NCBI GenBank assembly: GCA_002347925.1
Contig: DDYL01000082.1
Coordinates: 8,361 to 14,708, forward strand
Source: Chloroflexi bacterium UBA2235
GTDB taxonomy: Bacteria; Chloroflexota; UBA11872; UBA12225
Length of the DNA: 6,348 bases
Reading direction: 5' to 3'
Part shown: in pieces, positions 1 to 5,463 of the stretch
How positions within the stretch are numbered: the first letter of the stretch is position 1
Layout: the number at the start of each line of letters is the position of its first letter
The notes under the pieces: generated by a model
The model's database searches: none
Told to the model about the DNA's origin: nothing
What the model saw: the letters and a program-made list of their open reading frames with translations, nothing else
Position numbers and translations under genes: made by a program

Positions 1-350
1 TCCTCAGGCAACTTGACCATCCCATGGAATGACACGATTGCCGTTCCCTGCATCCGGTCTACTTGGACAACCCGAACCTGTTGCATGGCGCCAGACGCGA
101 TCAGCTCACGAAGCACGGGCATCGCCTTCGCAGGAATCTCCGTAAGTGGCGCGAACGCTGGTTCGCTGCTCTCCAGCTGCACGTCAACCAGAGCGCCTCC
201 ACGCACCAAACGGGTAACAACCCCTTCGATGACGGCGCCAGGCCTCAGCGTCGCCAATCTTCTGCGAGGCAGCGATGCGGATGGGTGTGAAGCGGGCACC
301 AACGCATCTGCCCGACTGGATTGACGTGCGCGCGCTGAATACCGCTCCAT
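1..350 (-). CDS. S1-like RNA-binding domain protein, 3' end cut by window edge
   Basis: Minus-strand reading frame that enters the window and stays open to position 1. From the ATG at 350, a basic, Ser/Ala/Arg-rich N-terminal stretch of about 34 residues is followed by a segment with the strand pattern of an S1 (OB-fold) domain. It opens with PGAVIEGVVTRLVRGGALVDV, which matches the 'G-x-V-V-x-G-x-V-x-x-V-x-x-x-G-A-x-V-D' opening of S1 repeats. Further on, VRVVQVDRMQGTAIVSF matches the closing 'V-x-V-D-x-x-x-G-x-I-x-L-S' strand. S1 domains bind single-stranded RNA, as in ribosomal protein S1, Tex and PNPase. The middle of the domain here is divergent and lacks the usual 'GLxHxSEL' segment. 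The start at 350 is preferred because GGGAG lies five bases upstream. An ATG at 374 in the same frame is possible, and an in-frame TAG at 411-413 closes the frame. The gene is last in the minus-strand series, 97-121 bases after the stress-protein-like gene. The exact family is uncertain because the C-terminus is missing. Confidence 0.62.
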   Translation of the reverse strand, partial: MERYSARARQSSRADALVPASHPSASLPRRRLATLRPGAVIEGVVTRLVRGGALVDVQLESSEPAFAPLTEIPAKAMPVLRELIASGAMQQVRVVQVDRMQGTAIVSFHGMVKLPE

Positions 351-471
351 AACTGCTCCCAGAATACCAATCATGCCACCGAAGGAGGGATGCACGCTGC
401 GCGCAGGCGCCTACGCGAGACCGAAACGGCAGGCCGTCAACGACGGCAATCGCGACGACGGCGGGTGGCGA

Positions 472-1131
472 TCAGCTTGCCGGCTCGTGCGACGCGTTCA
501 GAGGATGGACGAATACCGCCTTCGCACCGGCACGCCGCATGATCGACGCGTCGCGCTCGGCCCGGCCCGGGTCCGTCTCGCAAGTCGTCACCACACAAAG
601 TCCATCCGCGATTGCACCCCGGAATGCTTCAAGTTGGGCCGCCGGTATGCCGATCGTGACGAGGGCGTCTCCACGCCCCACACCATTGCCCCCCTGCACT
701 GAAACGGCATGGTTAGGCCTACCGACAATCCATACCGGATCTCGCCCGGCCACTGGCACCCGCATGTATCCCGCCGCCCCGACCCAATTGGTCAGGTCTC
801 CAAGAACCGCATGCGCCAGGGGCACATTTCTTCCCGAAACCTGTTCAGAATAGGTCGGCAAAGGTTTGTGCGGATCCAGGACGTTCATGAACCACGCCCC
901 GATCCCGCGGGGGGCAATCATCGCCGAAACAACCTGCGCAGCCACGGCAGGATCCTTCGGATCGCCTGGCAGCGGGATTGCAAATCCCACGATGTCACCA
1001 GCGGTCCCAGTCGCCCGCACCGCGCCCAACGCCTGCTGAACCTGGGAAATGGTCGCGAACGTTGCCCCGATCACACACGCACGGACCGTTCGCTCCACTC
1101 TCGTCACGTGGCGCACGACAGCAGTCGACAT
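472..1131 (-). CDS. Hypothetical protein resembling general-stress 17M/YflT-type proteins
   Basis: 219 residues from the ATG at 1131; stop TGA at 474-472. That ATG overlaps the TGA of the preceding gene as TGATG, which implies coupled translation. A TTG directly before it also lies in frame but is less likely. Two halves look alike in style. Residues 17-52 (RACVIGATF..., a helix QVQQALGAVRATG, then a strand) and residues 155-209 (DALVTIGIPAAQLEAFRGAI ... IMRRAGAKAVFVH) each have a beta-alpha-beta pattern. The closing 'RRAGAKAVFV' resembles the 'LRRHGAxDV' end of general-stress 17M-type domains. These are small domains of unclear biochemical role, often induced by stress. No signal peptide or convincing membrane helix is seen, so it is probably cytoplasmic. 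The family name rests on pattern only. A different ferredoxin-like or ACT-like fold is possible. Confidence 0.72.
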   Translation of the reverse strand: MSTAVVRHVTRVERTVRACVIGATFATISQVQQALGAVRATGTAGDIVGFAIPLPGDPKDPAVAAQVVSAMIAPRGIGAWFMNVLDPHKPLPTYSEQVSGRNVPLAHAVLGDLTNWVGAAGYMRVPVAGRDPVWIVGRPNHAVSVQGGNGVGRGDALVTIGIPAAQLEAFRGAIADGLCVVTTCETDPGRAERDASIMRRAGAKAVFVHPLNASHEPAS

Positions 1132-1550
1132 CAAACCTGCCCCCCAGCGACCGAACGGCGGCGCGCTCTCACCTCTCCGGGCACCGGTCGCGATGCCAAT
1201 TGGCGCTTGCCAATCAACCGTAGTGCAACCGATTCATGGTCCGCGGCGACGTTGATGATGCCGAGCAGTGAGTTTGGCTCGATATCGAAGTAACTCATCC
1301 AGTCGGCCAAATCGGCGGCACGAACGTCGTCGTCGGACGCGCCATCCTGTGCGAGTGTCCACAGATAGAGGTCGTCCACCGAAGGAGGTCGGTGTCCCGT
1401 CACCTCGAAGTATCTGTCGACGACCGCCTGAAACTCGAACAACTGGCTGTAGTAGTAACGCGAAGGCTGATATTGGACCTCGGTTGAACCCCGTTCGGCA
1501 CGCACCCGGCCCCCGGCACTCTTCCAAGACTTCAAGTTCAGGAAACCCAT
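1131..1550 (-). CDS. Unrecognised 139-residue soluble protein
   Basis: The ATG at 1550 was chosen because GGAGTG sits five bases before it. The frame stays open further upstream to a GTG at 1610, directly after the oxidoreductase stop, but the added 20 residues have no ribosome-binding site. The N-terminus is basic (residues 1-20, many K/R). Next come an aromatic run RYYYSQLFEF (31-40), an acidic middle (SVDDLYLW, then DGASDDDVRAADLADWM, about 57-85), and a basic tail (RARRRSV) that runs into the stop. It has no signal peptide, membrane segment or metal-binding cysteines, and no known family is recognised. It lies 60 bases after the Gfo/Idh/MocA gene. Its stop overlaps the next start (TGATG), so the two products are probably made in similar amounts and may act together. 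The gene is convincing because of its length, ribosome-binding site and coupling; its function is unknown. Confidence 0.74.
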   Translation of the reverse strand: MGFLNLKSWKSAGGRVRAERGSTEVQYQPSRYYYSQLFEFQAVVDRYFEVTGHRPPSVDDLYLWTLAQDGASDDDVRAADLADWMSYFDIEPNSLLGIINVAADHESVALRLIGKRQLASRPVPGEVRARRRSVAGGQV

Positions 1551-1555
1551 CGCTT

Positions 1556-1561
1556 CACTCC
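1556..1561 (-). promoter_or_regulatory. Ribosome-binding site GGAGTG deciding the start at 1550
   Basis: On the minus strand GGAGTG lies five bases before the ATG at 1550. The competing GTG at 1610 has nothing comparable, so this site supports the shorter 139-residue product. Confidence 0.6.
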
Positions 1562-1610
1562 GATGCCACAGATAGGTGGGCCGAACAACCCACCTTCGAA
1601 GCCAAATCAC

Positions 1611-2627
1611 CTAATCGTTTATACGAACCTCGCGACCGGTCTGCGACGACATTTCGCAGGCAGTCATGACATCGACAATGTGCCGAGCCTGTTCCACGCT
1701 GACCGTCTCCGGCTCGTTGTTCACAATGTTGCTCACCAGCGCGCGGAGCTCGACGGTTGTCGTGTCAACTCGGTCGACGACCACTTCCTCCCACGCACCG
1801 CCCCGGTCACCCGGAACACTGCGGAAAAGACGGTTTCGGTCCACGATCTTCAATTGCGCCTCAGTGCACGTGATCACGATCTCACCACCGGGCTGATCAA
1901 CCCCGGCACCGGCATGGTCCTTGTACCCAGTGTGTGCAATCGTCGCCCCGGTACCGTTCGCGAACTCCAGATAGGCAAGCGCCGTATCGTCCGCCTGGAT
2001 CGCGTGGAATCGCGTCTGCACCATCGCCTTGACTGACACCACGCGGTCACCCATGAGGTAAGTCAGACGGTCGATCATGTGTGCACCGTTCATGAGCCAC
2101 ATGCCGCCACCCTTGCTCCGATCAAGGAACCAAGGTGGACGCGCCGCAACACCAAATGCCTTGTACCAGCAATCTGTGGCAAGGACAGGTAATCCCACCT
2201 CACCGGAGGCAATCATCTGCCTCGCCTTCACATTTGGGGCGAGGAACTGCTCAGTGTGGCCAGTGAAGAGTTTTACACCGTTCGCACGCGCCGCTGCGAT
2301 CATCCGGTCACACTCCTCGATGCTGTCAGCCATCGGCTTCTCAACAAAGATGTGCTTGCCGGCCTGGGCGGCTGCGATGCCAATCGGCTCATGCAGCCAA
2401 TGCGGCAATGTGAGCGAAACGATATCAACCTCGGGGTTGTTCAGGACTTCCATGTAATCCGAGACGACTGGCACGTGCCACTTCGCCTCGAATTCGTGCG
2501 CCCGCTTGTCATCGACCTCACTGGCCATCACCAGCCTGGTGGAACCGGCCTCCCCGGCAGCACGCGCGTGCGCGCCAGAAATCCGTCCCGCTCCGATGAT
2601 CCCAATCCCGAATACGCGCTCAGCCAT
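1611..2627 (-). CDS. Gfo/Idh/MocA family NAD(P)-dependent oxidoreductase
   Basis: 338 residues, normal for the family, from the ATG at 2627 with AGGA four to seven bases upstream. A TTG at 2690 would add 21 residues of no domain character. Enzymes of this family oxidise or reduce sugars, polyols and related compounds with NAD(P) in the cytoplasm. The N-terminal Rossmann fold has GIGIIGAGRIS (G12, G14, S17). The family lysine is K97 in VEKP (95-98). The GGGMWLMNGAHMID segment (173-186) supplies the expected H183 and D186. The C-terminal sheet domain (about 125-330) covers the substrate side. The residue four before H183, often Asp in inositol dehydrogenase-like enzymes, is Met179, so the exact substrate and catalytic detail may differ. 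A 179-base gap and a stem-loop separate it from the FliG-like gene, so it may have its own promoter and lead the downstream minus-strand genes. The substrate cannot be told from sequence. Confidence 0.95.
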   Translation of the reverse strand: MAERVFGIGIIGAGRISGAHARAAGEAGSTRLVMASEVDDKRAHEFEAKWHVPVVSDYMEVLNNPEVDIVSLTLPHWLHEPIGIAAAQAGKHIFVEKPMADSIEECDRMIAAARANGVKLFTGHTEQFLAPNVKARQMIASGEVGLPVLATDCWYKAFGVAARPPWFLDRSKGGGMWLMNGAHMIDRLTYLMGDRVVSVKAMVQTRFHAIQADDTALAYLEFANGTGATIAHTGYKDHAGAGVDQPGGEIVITCTEAQLKIVDRNRLFRSVPGDRGGAWEEVVVDRVDTTTVELRALVSNIVNNEPETVSVEQARHIVDVMTACEMSSQTGREVRIND

Positions 2628-2780
2628 TGTCCTGTGTTCCTCACCAAGCATTCCGGAGCGCGAAAAAGTCCGTGCATGGCACGATCTCAAGTCACGAACA
2701 AACCGGGATGCGATTCATCGCCGCGAACCGTCTGGATGGCGAACGGACACGAATGCCCACGCCTCGCCCGCAGAACTGTA

Positions 2781-2806
2781 CGTCACACCCCCAAAAAGGG
2801 GCGACG
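2781..2806 (-). terminator. Stem-loop directly behind the FliG-C-like gene, possible weak terminator
   Basis: Beginning right after the TAG at 2809-2807, the minus strand reads CGTCG, CCCC, a five-T loop, GGGG, a short bulge, then TGACG. CCCC/GGGG (2798-2801 with 2789-2792) and CGTCG/TGACG (one G-U pair) can form a two-part stem. No T-run follows, so it is not a canonical intrinsic terminator. It could slow or end transcription, or protect the 3' end of the message. It is the only structure in the 179-base gap before the oxidoreductase gene. Confidence 0.28.
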
Positions 2807-3145
2807 CTACACCTGGTCCCCTAGCACCCTCTTGGCGATGTCCATCACGCGTGCGCGCGAAGTCCGCACGGTCTCATCAACGGGATACCGCTCATTTGAG
2901 ACCTTGGCCATCGCAATCGCCGACCGCATTTGTTCAGCAAGCCCCGGCCTAACGATTGACATGAGCCGGTCGCGTAAGGCCGCATCGCCGTATCCGAAAG
3001 CGTAGGCGAGATCGATCAGGTGAACACGCGTGGAAAGTTGGCGCAAGAACTCGTCGTCGACCTTGGCAAGGTCATCAAAAACCTTCACTACAACGACCGC
3101 TTTGGAAGCCGGTTCCGGCTCGTGCGACGCATCATTGCCAGTCAT
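2807..3145 (-). CDS. Stand-alone FliG C-terminal-domain-like protein
   Basis: 112 residues from the ATG at 3145, chosen for a strong GAGGAG nine bases upstream. In-frame ATG at 3172 and TTG at 3217 lack such a site. After a short acidic, disordered N-terminus (1-15), residues 16-109 follow the FliG C-terminal domain. VFDDLAKVDDEFLRQL matches the 'F-E-D-I-x-x-L-D-D-x-x-I-Q-x-x-L' opening. Next come LIDLAYAFGYGDAALRDRLM, for 'LALALKGAsdeLkekif', and a final helix ending in AKRVLGDQV. In flagella this domain sits in the switch complex and touches the stator. Here the FliG N-terminal and middle domains are absent and no flagellar gene is nearby. The Lys of ALKGA and the acidic pair of the next helix, which matter for torque, are not kept. 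A motor role is therefore unlikely; a protein-interaction role is inferred. It follows the NUDIX gene by 55 bases on the same strand. Confidence 0.78.
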   Translation of the reverse strand: MTGNDASHEPEPASKAVVVVKVFDDLAKVDDEFLRQLSTRVHLIDLAYAFGYGDAALRDRLMSIVRPGLAEQMRSAIAMAKVSNERYPVDETVRTSRARVMDIAKRVLGDQV

Positions 3146-3154
3146 CGAATTCGA

Positions 3155-3160
3155 CTCCTC
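3155..3160 (-). promoter_or_regulatory. Ribosome-binding site GAGGAG deciding the start at 3145
   Basis: The minus strand reads GAGGAG nine bases before the ATG at 3145. It is one of the clearest Shine-Dalgarno sequences in the window and fixes the start of the FliG-C-like protein over the upstream in-frame ATG at 3172. Confidence 0.65.
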
Positions 3161-3200
3161 AACCCTTGCCATCGTACCACCCGACCCTCGCCAAAGGTTG

Positions 3201-3785
3201 TCAGCGCTGCGCTCCAACGATGCCTACAAGGTGGATGAGCCCCGCCATCGCCACCTCGCCTAATCCGAGTGCCTGGTGCCTCCGGGAAGCCAAACCACCA
3301 TCTCCGGCGCTGAGTGGAGCGCTTGACCGGACTGGTGCCGTTCTTCGGTTGGCATGTCTCAGCAACAACGCTTCAGCGATGACCGGTCGATACCAAGGAA
3401 GCAGCCCCCACGGGAGGCGGTCGACGGGAAAGTACCGAACATCTACAGATTCGTGGTTGCCGATCGGTATGCCGTCGATCGCCTCGCAAAGGACCGTCGG
3501 AGAAACGTGCGGCACGAACCCAGTGCGGTGGAAATCCGCAAGGCGCCCGGCGACTACAACCTCGATACCGGTCTCCTCACGTGTCTCGCGAATCGCTGTC
3601 AATTCGATCAATTCACCATCATCGGGATGACCACCCGGCAATTCCCACGCCCGGGGCGAAGTCCGATGAACCAGCAGGATCTCCGGGACCAGGGCAGGAC
3701 CAGAACGGAAAACGACCGCCTGCACCACAATCGAGTCCTCAGGCGCCGTCCGCGGGGGTAGTTCAGGAACCAGACCGAACAACAT
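3201..3785 (-). CDS. NUDIX hydrolase
   Basis: 194 residues from the ATG at 3785; a TTG at 3851 would add 22 residues. NUDIX enzymes split nucleoside diphosphates linked to another group (nucleotide sugars, oxidised nucleotides, cofactors) using Mg or Mn. The NUDIX box is complete: G52, E58, then RETREETGI (66-74), fitting G-x5-E-x7-R-E-U-x-E-E-x-G-U except that Thr replaces the usual hydrophobic at position 68. Before it, ILLVHRTSPRAWELPGG (36-52) is the typical strand leading to the box. The core domain ends near residue 145. A tail of about 50 residues, rich in Ala, Gly and Arg, follows and is not explained by the fold. The substrate cannot be assigned. It is first in the minus-strand block, divergent from the 3-hydroxyacyl-CoA dehydrogenase and 55 bases before the FliG-C-like gene. 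The GGTGG before 3785 is a modest ribosome-binding site. Confidence 0.93.
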   Translation of the reverse strand: MLFGLVPELPPRTAPEDSIVVQAVVFRSGPALVPEILLVHRTSPRAWELPGGHPDDGELIELTAIRETREETGIEVVVAGRLADFHRTGFVPHVSPTVLCEAIDGIPIGNHESVDVRYFPVDRLPWGLLPWYRPVIAEALLLRHANRRTAPVRSSAPLSAGDGGLASRRHQALGLGEVAMAGLIHLVGIVGAQR

Positions 3786-3803
3786 TCTTGCCACCAATCT
3801 CGC

Positions 3804-3832
3804 ACTACACTGCCTGCACCGGAAGTCCGCAA
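3804..3832 (-). promoter_or_regulatory. Possible sigma70-type promoter for the NUDIX gene
   Basis: On the minus strand TTGCGG (3832-3827) is followed after exactly 17 bases by TGTAGT (3809-3804). Each hexamer matches the consensus only partly (3/6 and 4/6). Transcription would begin near 3797, just before GGTGG and the ATG at 3785. That would leave the upstream TTG start outside the message. Confidence 0.3.
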
Positions 3833-3884
3833 CCCAACGCGTCCGGTCCAAAACGCTGACGTCTTAGTAAGGGCCGTTTAAAAG

Positions 3885-4871
3885 ATGAAAACTCCGCCGT
3901 CGCCATCCAGCAATCCATTACCGGAACGTGCCGCCGTCATCGGCGCCGGCCTCATGGGCGCCGGCATCGCCGTGGTTCTGGCAGGCGGAGTGAATGGCAT
4001 CGAAAACGTGAGTGTGATGTCACGTTCCGAGCAATCGATATCCCGGGCGCGTGCCCGCATAGACGGCTATGTTGCCGACCTCGCCAGACACGGTCTACTC
4101 TCCGTCGAGCCCGCAATCGTCCATTCCCGGCTTCGGTTCACAACATCCCTCCCCGATGCAGTCAGCGGGGTCGGCCTCGTCGTCGAGTCGGTCACCGAAG
4201 ACGCCGCGACAAAGCGAGACTTGTTCACGCAACTGGATGACCTTGTGCCGCCACCGGCAATCCTCGCGAGCAATACCTCCGCGCTTCCAATCGCAGAATT
4301 CGCGGGCGGAATGACGCACCGTGACCGGGTGATCATTGCGCACTTCCTGCAGCCGGCGCACGCGCTGCCGGTCCTAGAGGTGGTGCGCGGTGCCGAGACG
4401 TCTGATGCCACGGACGCCGCGATGTGTGCAATTTGGACTGCGCTTGGTCGCCGCCCGCTGAGGATGCGTCGGGACGAACCAGGCTTCCTTATCAACCGGC
4501 TGCAGCATGCCCTCGTACGGGAGGCCGTGAGGCTGCTCGCCGATGGCCTGGCCACGGCCGAGGACATCGACGCCGCCGTGACCCACGGGCTCGCCCCCCG
4601 GTTTGTAACCGCCGGGCCGATCCGCCAACGGGACGTCAACGGCCTCGCCATGCATGTCAAAGTGGCGTCGCGCCTCTGGCCGGAACTCGACATGGGTGAC
4701 GGCGCGCGCGTCCCGATTGAATTCCTGAAGGCAATCGTCGCTGCGGGCGGCTTGGGGTTGGAAAATGGCCGGGGCTTCTACGACTGGCCCGATGCCGACC
4801 CGGCAGCCGTCAGACGCAAGCTTGACAACGAACTGCTAGCACTCGTCAAGTCGCAACACGATGCAGGTTGA
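3885..4871 (+). CDS. 3-hydroxyacyl-CoA dehydrogenase family protein (NAD-binding)
   Basis: 328 residues, ATG at 3885; a weak AAGGG lies 11 bases upstream. The family oxidises the 3-hydroxy group of acyl-CoA (beta-oxidation) or of related small acids (L-carnitine, L-gulonate) with NAD. The N-terminal Rossmann fold has VIGAGLMGAGIA (G20, G22, G25). The expected catalytic set is present: S132 in ASNTS, H153 in IIAHFLQP, E165 in VLEVV and N204 in PGFLINR. The C-terminal helical domain (about 199-300) includes EDIDAAVTHGLAPRF..AGP and ends with the usual GRGFYDW (295-301). The form 'GLAPRFxxxGP', rather than 'GxGxPxGP', looks more like the carnitine/gulonate (lambda-crystallin) branch than classical FadB/PaaH, but this is a judgement from memory. 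It stands alone on the plus strand, divergent from the NUDIX gene by 99 bases. No thiolase or enoyl-CoA hydratase is next to it here. Confidence 0.94.
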   Translation: MKTPPSPSSNPLPERAAVIGAGLMGAGIAVVLAGGVNGIENVSVMSRSEQSISRARARIDGYVADLARHGLLSVEPAIVHSRLRFTTSLPDAVSGVGLVVESVTEDAATKRDLFTQLDDLVPPPAILASNTSALPIAEFAGGMTHRDRVIIAHFLQPAHALPVLEVVRGAETSDATDAAMCAIWTALGRRPLRMRRDEPGFLINRLQHALVREAVRLLADGLATAEDIDAAVTHGLAPRFVTAGPIRQRDVNGLAMHVKVASRLWPELDMGDGARVPIEFLKAIVAAGGLGLENGRGFYDWPDADPAAVRRKLDNELLALVKSQHDAG

Positions 4872-4936
4872 AGCCAACGGACCGCTTCGCGTTTGCCGTA
4901 AAGAGGAGGCATCACATGCGTGCCTGACCCAACACA

Positions 4937-5080
4937 TCAAATGCCGAGCATCATCCTATAGAACACGTCAGCAACGACGGCCGACGCGCCCCCAAAGAGC
5001 ACAAGATTCAGGACCACAGCTACCCAGATGCCGAGGTAGCGTGGGCGGGTCGGATCGCCAGGGCGCTGAATATCTGACAT
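4937..5080 (-). CDS. Small single-pass membrane protein, 47 residues, unknown
   Basis: A short minus-strand frame from the ATG at 5080 to the TGA at 4939-4937. It begins MSDIQRPGDPTRPRY, with Arg at 6, 12 and 14. A hydrophobic stretch from about Leu16 to Val39 (GIWVAVVLNLVLFGG and onward) is long enough for one membrane helix, and the tail is YRMMLGI. Such a clean polar-then-hydrophobic division is unlikely by chance in a 144-base GC-rich frame. The Arg-rich side suggests the N-terminus faces the cytoplasm. GGAACC directly before the ATG gives a weak ribosome-binding site; an AGGGG further upstream would instead serve an out-of-frame ATG at 5088. It points towards the 3-hydroxyacyl-CoA dehydrogenase gene, tail to tail, with 65 bases between the two stops. 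It may have a regulatory or transporter-accessory role, but no family is recognised. Confidence 0.58.
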   Translation of the reverse strand: MSDIQRPGDPTRPRYLGIWVAVVLNLVLFGGASAVVADVFYRMMLGI

Positions 5081-5154
5081 GGTTCCATCGTACCCCTGTG
5101 GTGGCGCGTTCGTCCAGATCTAGAGATGAGCCTCTTGGCACACCCGGCGTGGAG

Positions 5155-5190
5155 ACTGACCGTCGTCGTGTCAGTTCGGTGACAATTCAC
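5155..5190. repeat. Cluster of short inverted repeats, possible operator
   Basis: ACTGAC (5155-5160) and GTCAGT (5170-5175) form a perfect six-base inverted repeat around a nine-base centre. Directly after it, GTGACAATTCAC (5179-5190) is another interrupted palindrome (GTGA/TCAC). They lie in the divergent region between the small membrane-protein gene (minus) and the substrate-binding-protein gene (plus), about 275 bases before the latter. Transcription-factor binding is inferred from position only. Confidence 0.22.
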
Positions 5191-5227
5191 TGTCGGATCA
5201 ACATCACTGGAAGATCAACAACGAGTG

Positions 5228-5236
5228 TGATACGGT
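5228..5236 (+). promoter_or_regulatory. Possible extended -10 promoter element for the binding-protein gene
   Basis: TGATACGGT fits an extended -10 (TGn followed by TAnnnT). No good -35 lies 17 bases upstream, only TGGAAG-like sequence. Transcription from about 5243 would give a leader of roughly 220 bases that includes the hairpins at 5267-5439. Confidence 0.22.
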
Positions 5237-5266
5237 AGCAATTGGCGGAGGCAGTCGCAGTTCACA

Positions 5267-5439
5267 GCGCCTCGGGGGCGCGTCGACGGGAAATTCGAGC
5301 GTGACCACGCTTGAAGATCTTATGAGCGCAATCCTGCTGGGAGCCCGGACATAGCCGGGAGCTTCTGGTCACGAGGCGGTTCTTTGCGAGCTGGATCTCC
5401 GATTGAACGTGTAGGCAGCTCGGCTCAAGCCGGGTTGCC
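5267..5439 (+). promoter_or_regulatory. Structured leader with four hairpins upstream of the substrate-binding protein
   Basis: Four hairpins can be drawn on the plus strand. (1) GCGCC/GGCGC, 5267-5281, loop of five. (2) CGAGCGT/ACGCTTG, 5296-5313, seven pairs including one G-U, loop GACC. (3) CCCGG/CCGGG, 5344-5359, loop ACATAG. (4) GGCAGCTCGGC/GCCGGGTTGCC, 5414-5439, eleven pairs including two G-U, tetraloop TCAA. The last ends 24 bases before the ATG at 5464. Between 5322 and 5354 a tiny frame MSAILLGART ends in TAG inside the loop of hairpin 3, which could be a leader peptide or chance. No known riboswitch signature (TPP, cobalamin, SAM, T-box, guanidine) was recognised. Rho-independent T-runs are absent. 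Regulation by RNA structure is inferred. Confidence 0.38.
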
Positions 5440-5463
5440 CTGAGCTGGGGGACCGTAGGATCT

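Noticed and set aside
709..1293. Plus-strand frame (194 codons) over the stress-like and unknown genes
   Set aside because: Arg/His/Pro-rich shadow composition; the minus-strand frames have ribosome-binding sites and TGATG coupling.
376..1388. CCACCGAAGGAGG occurs at 376-388 and again at 1376-1388, exactly 1000 bases apart
   Set aside because: One copy is intergenic and the other lies inside a coding frame. A single 13-base match with no further similarity is best explained by chance.
2256..3005. Plus-strand frame (249 codons) across the oxidoreductase, gap and FliG-like gene
   Set aside because: It is Arg-rich, lacks domain character, and spans two genes convincingly coded on the other strand.
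4067..4693. Minus-strand frame (208 codons) inside the dehydrogenase gene
   Set aside because: It is Ser/Arg-rich without domain pattern, and the plus strand encodes intact catalytic motifs throughout.
4903..4927. Strong GAGGAGG followed by ATG CGT GCC TGA
   Set aside because: The ribosome-binding site looks ideal but the frame is only three codons. No continuation in another frame looks coding, so chance or a decayed gene start cannot be told apart.
4861..5238. Plus-strand frame (125 codons) overlapping the end of the dehydrogenase gene
   Set aside because: Arg/Ser/Thr-rich without hydrophobic core; the opposite strand in the same stretch has a cleaner membrane microprotein.
5335..5400. 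Possible tRNA-like fold in the leader
   Set aside because: No consistent acceptor, anticodon or T-arm consensus (GGTTCGAAT type) could be fitted.
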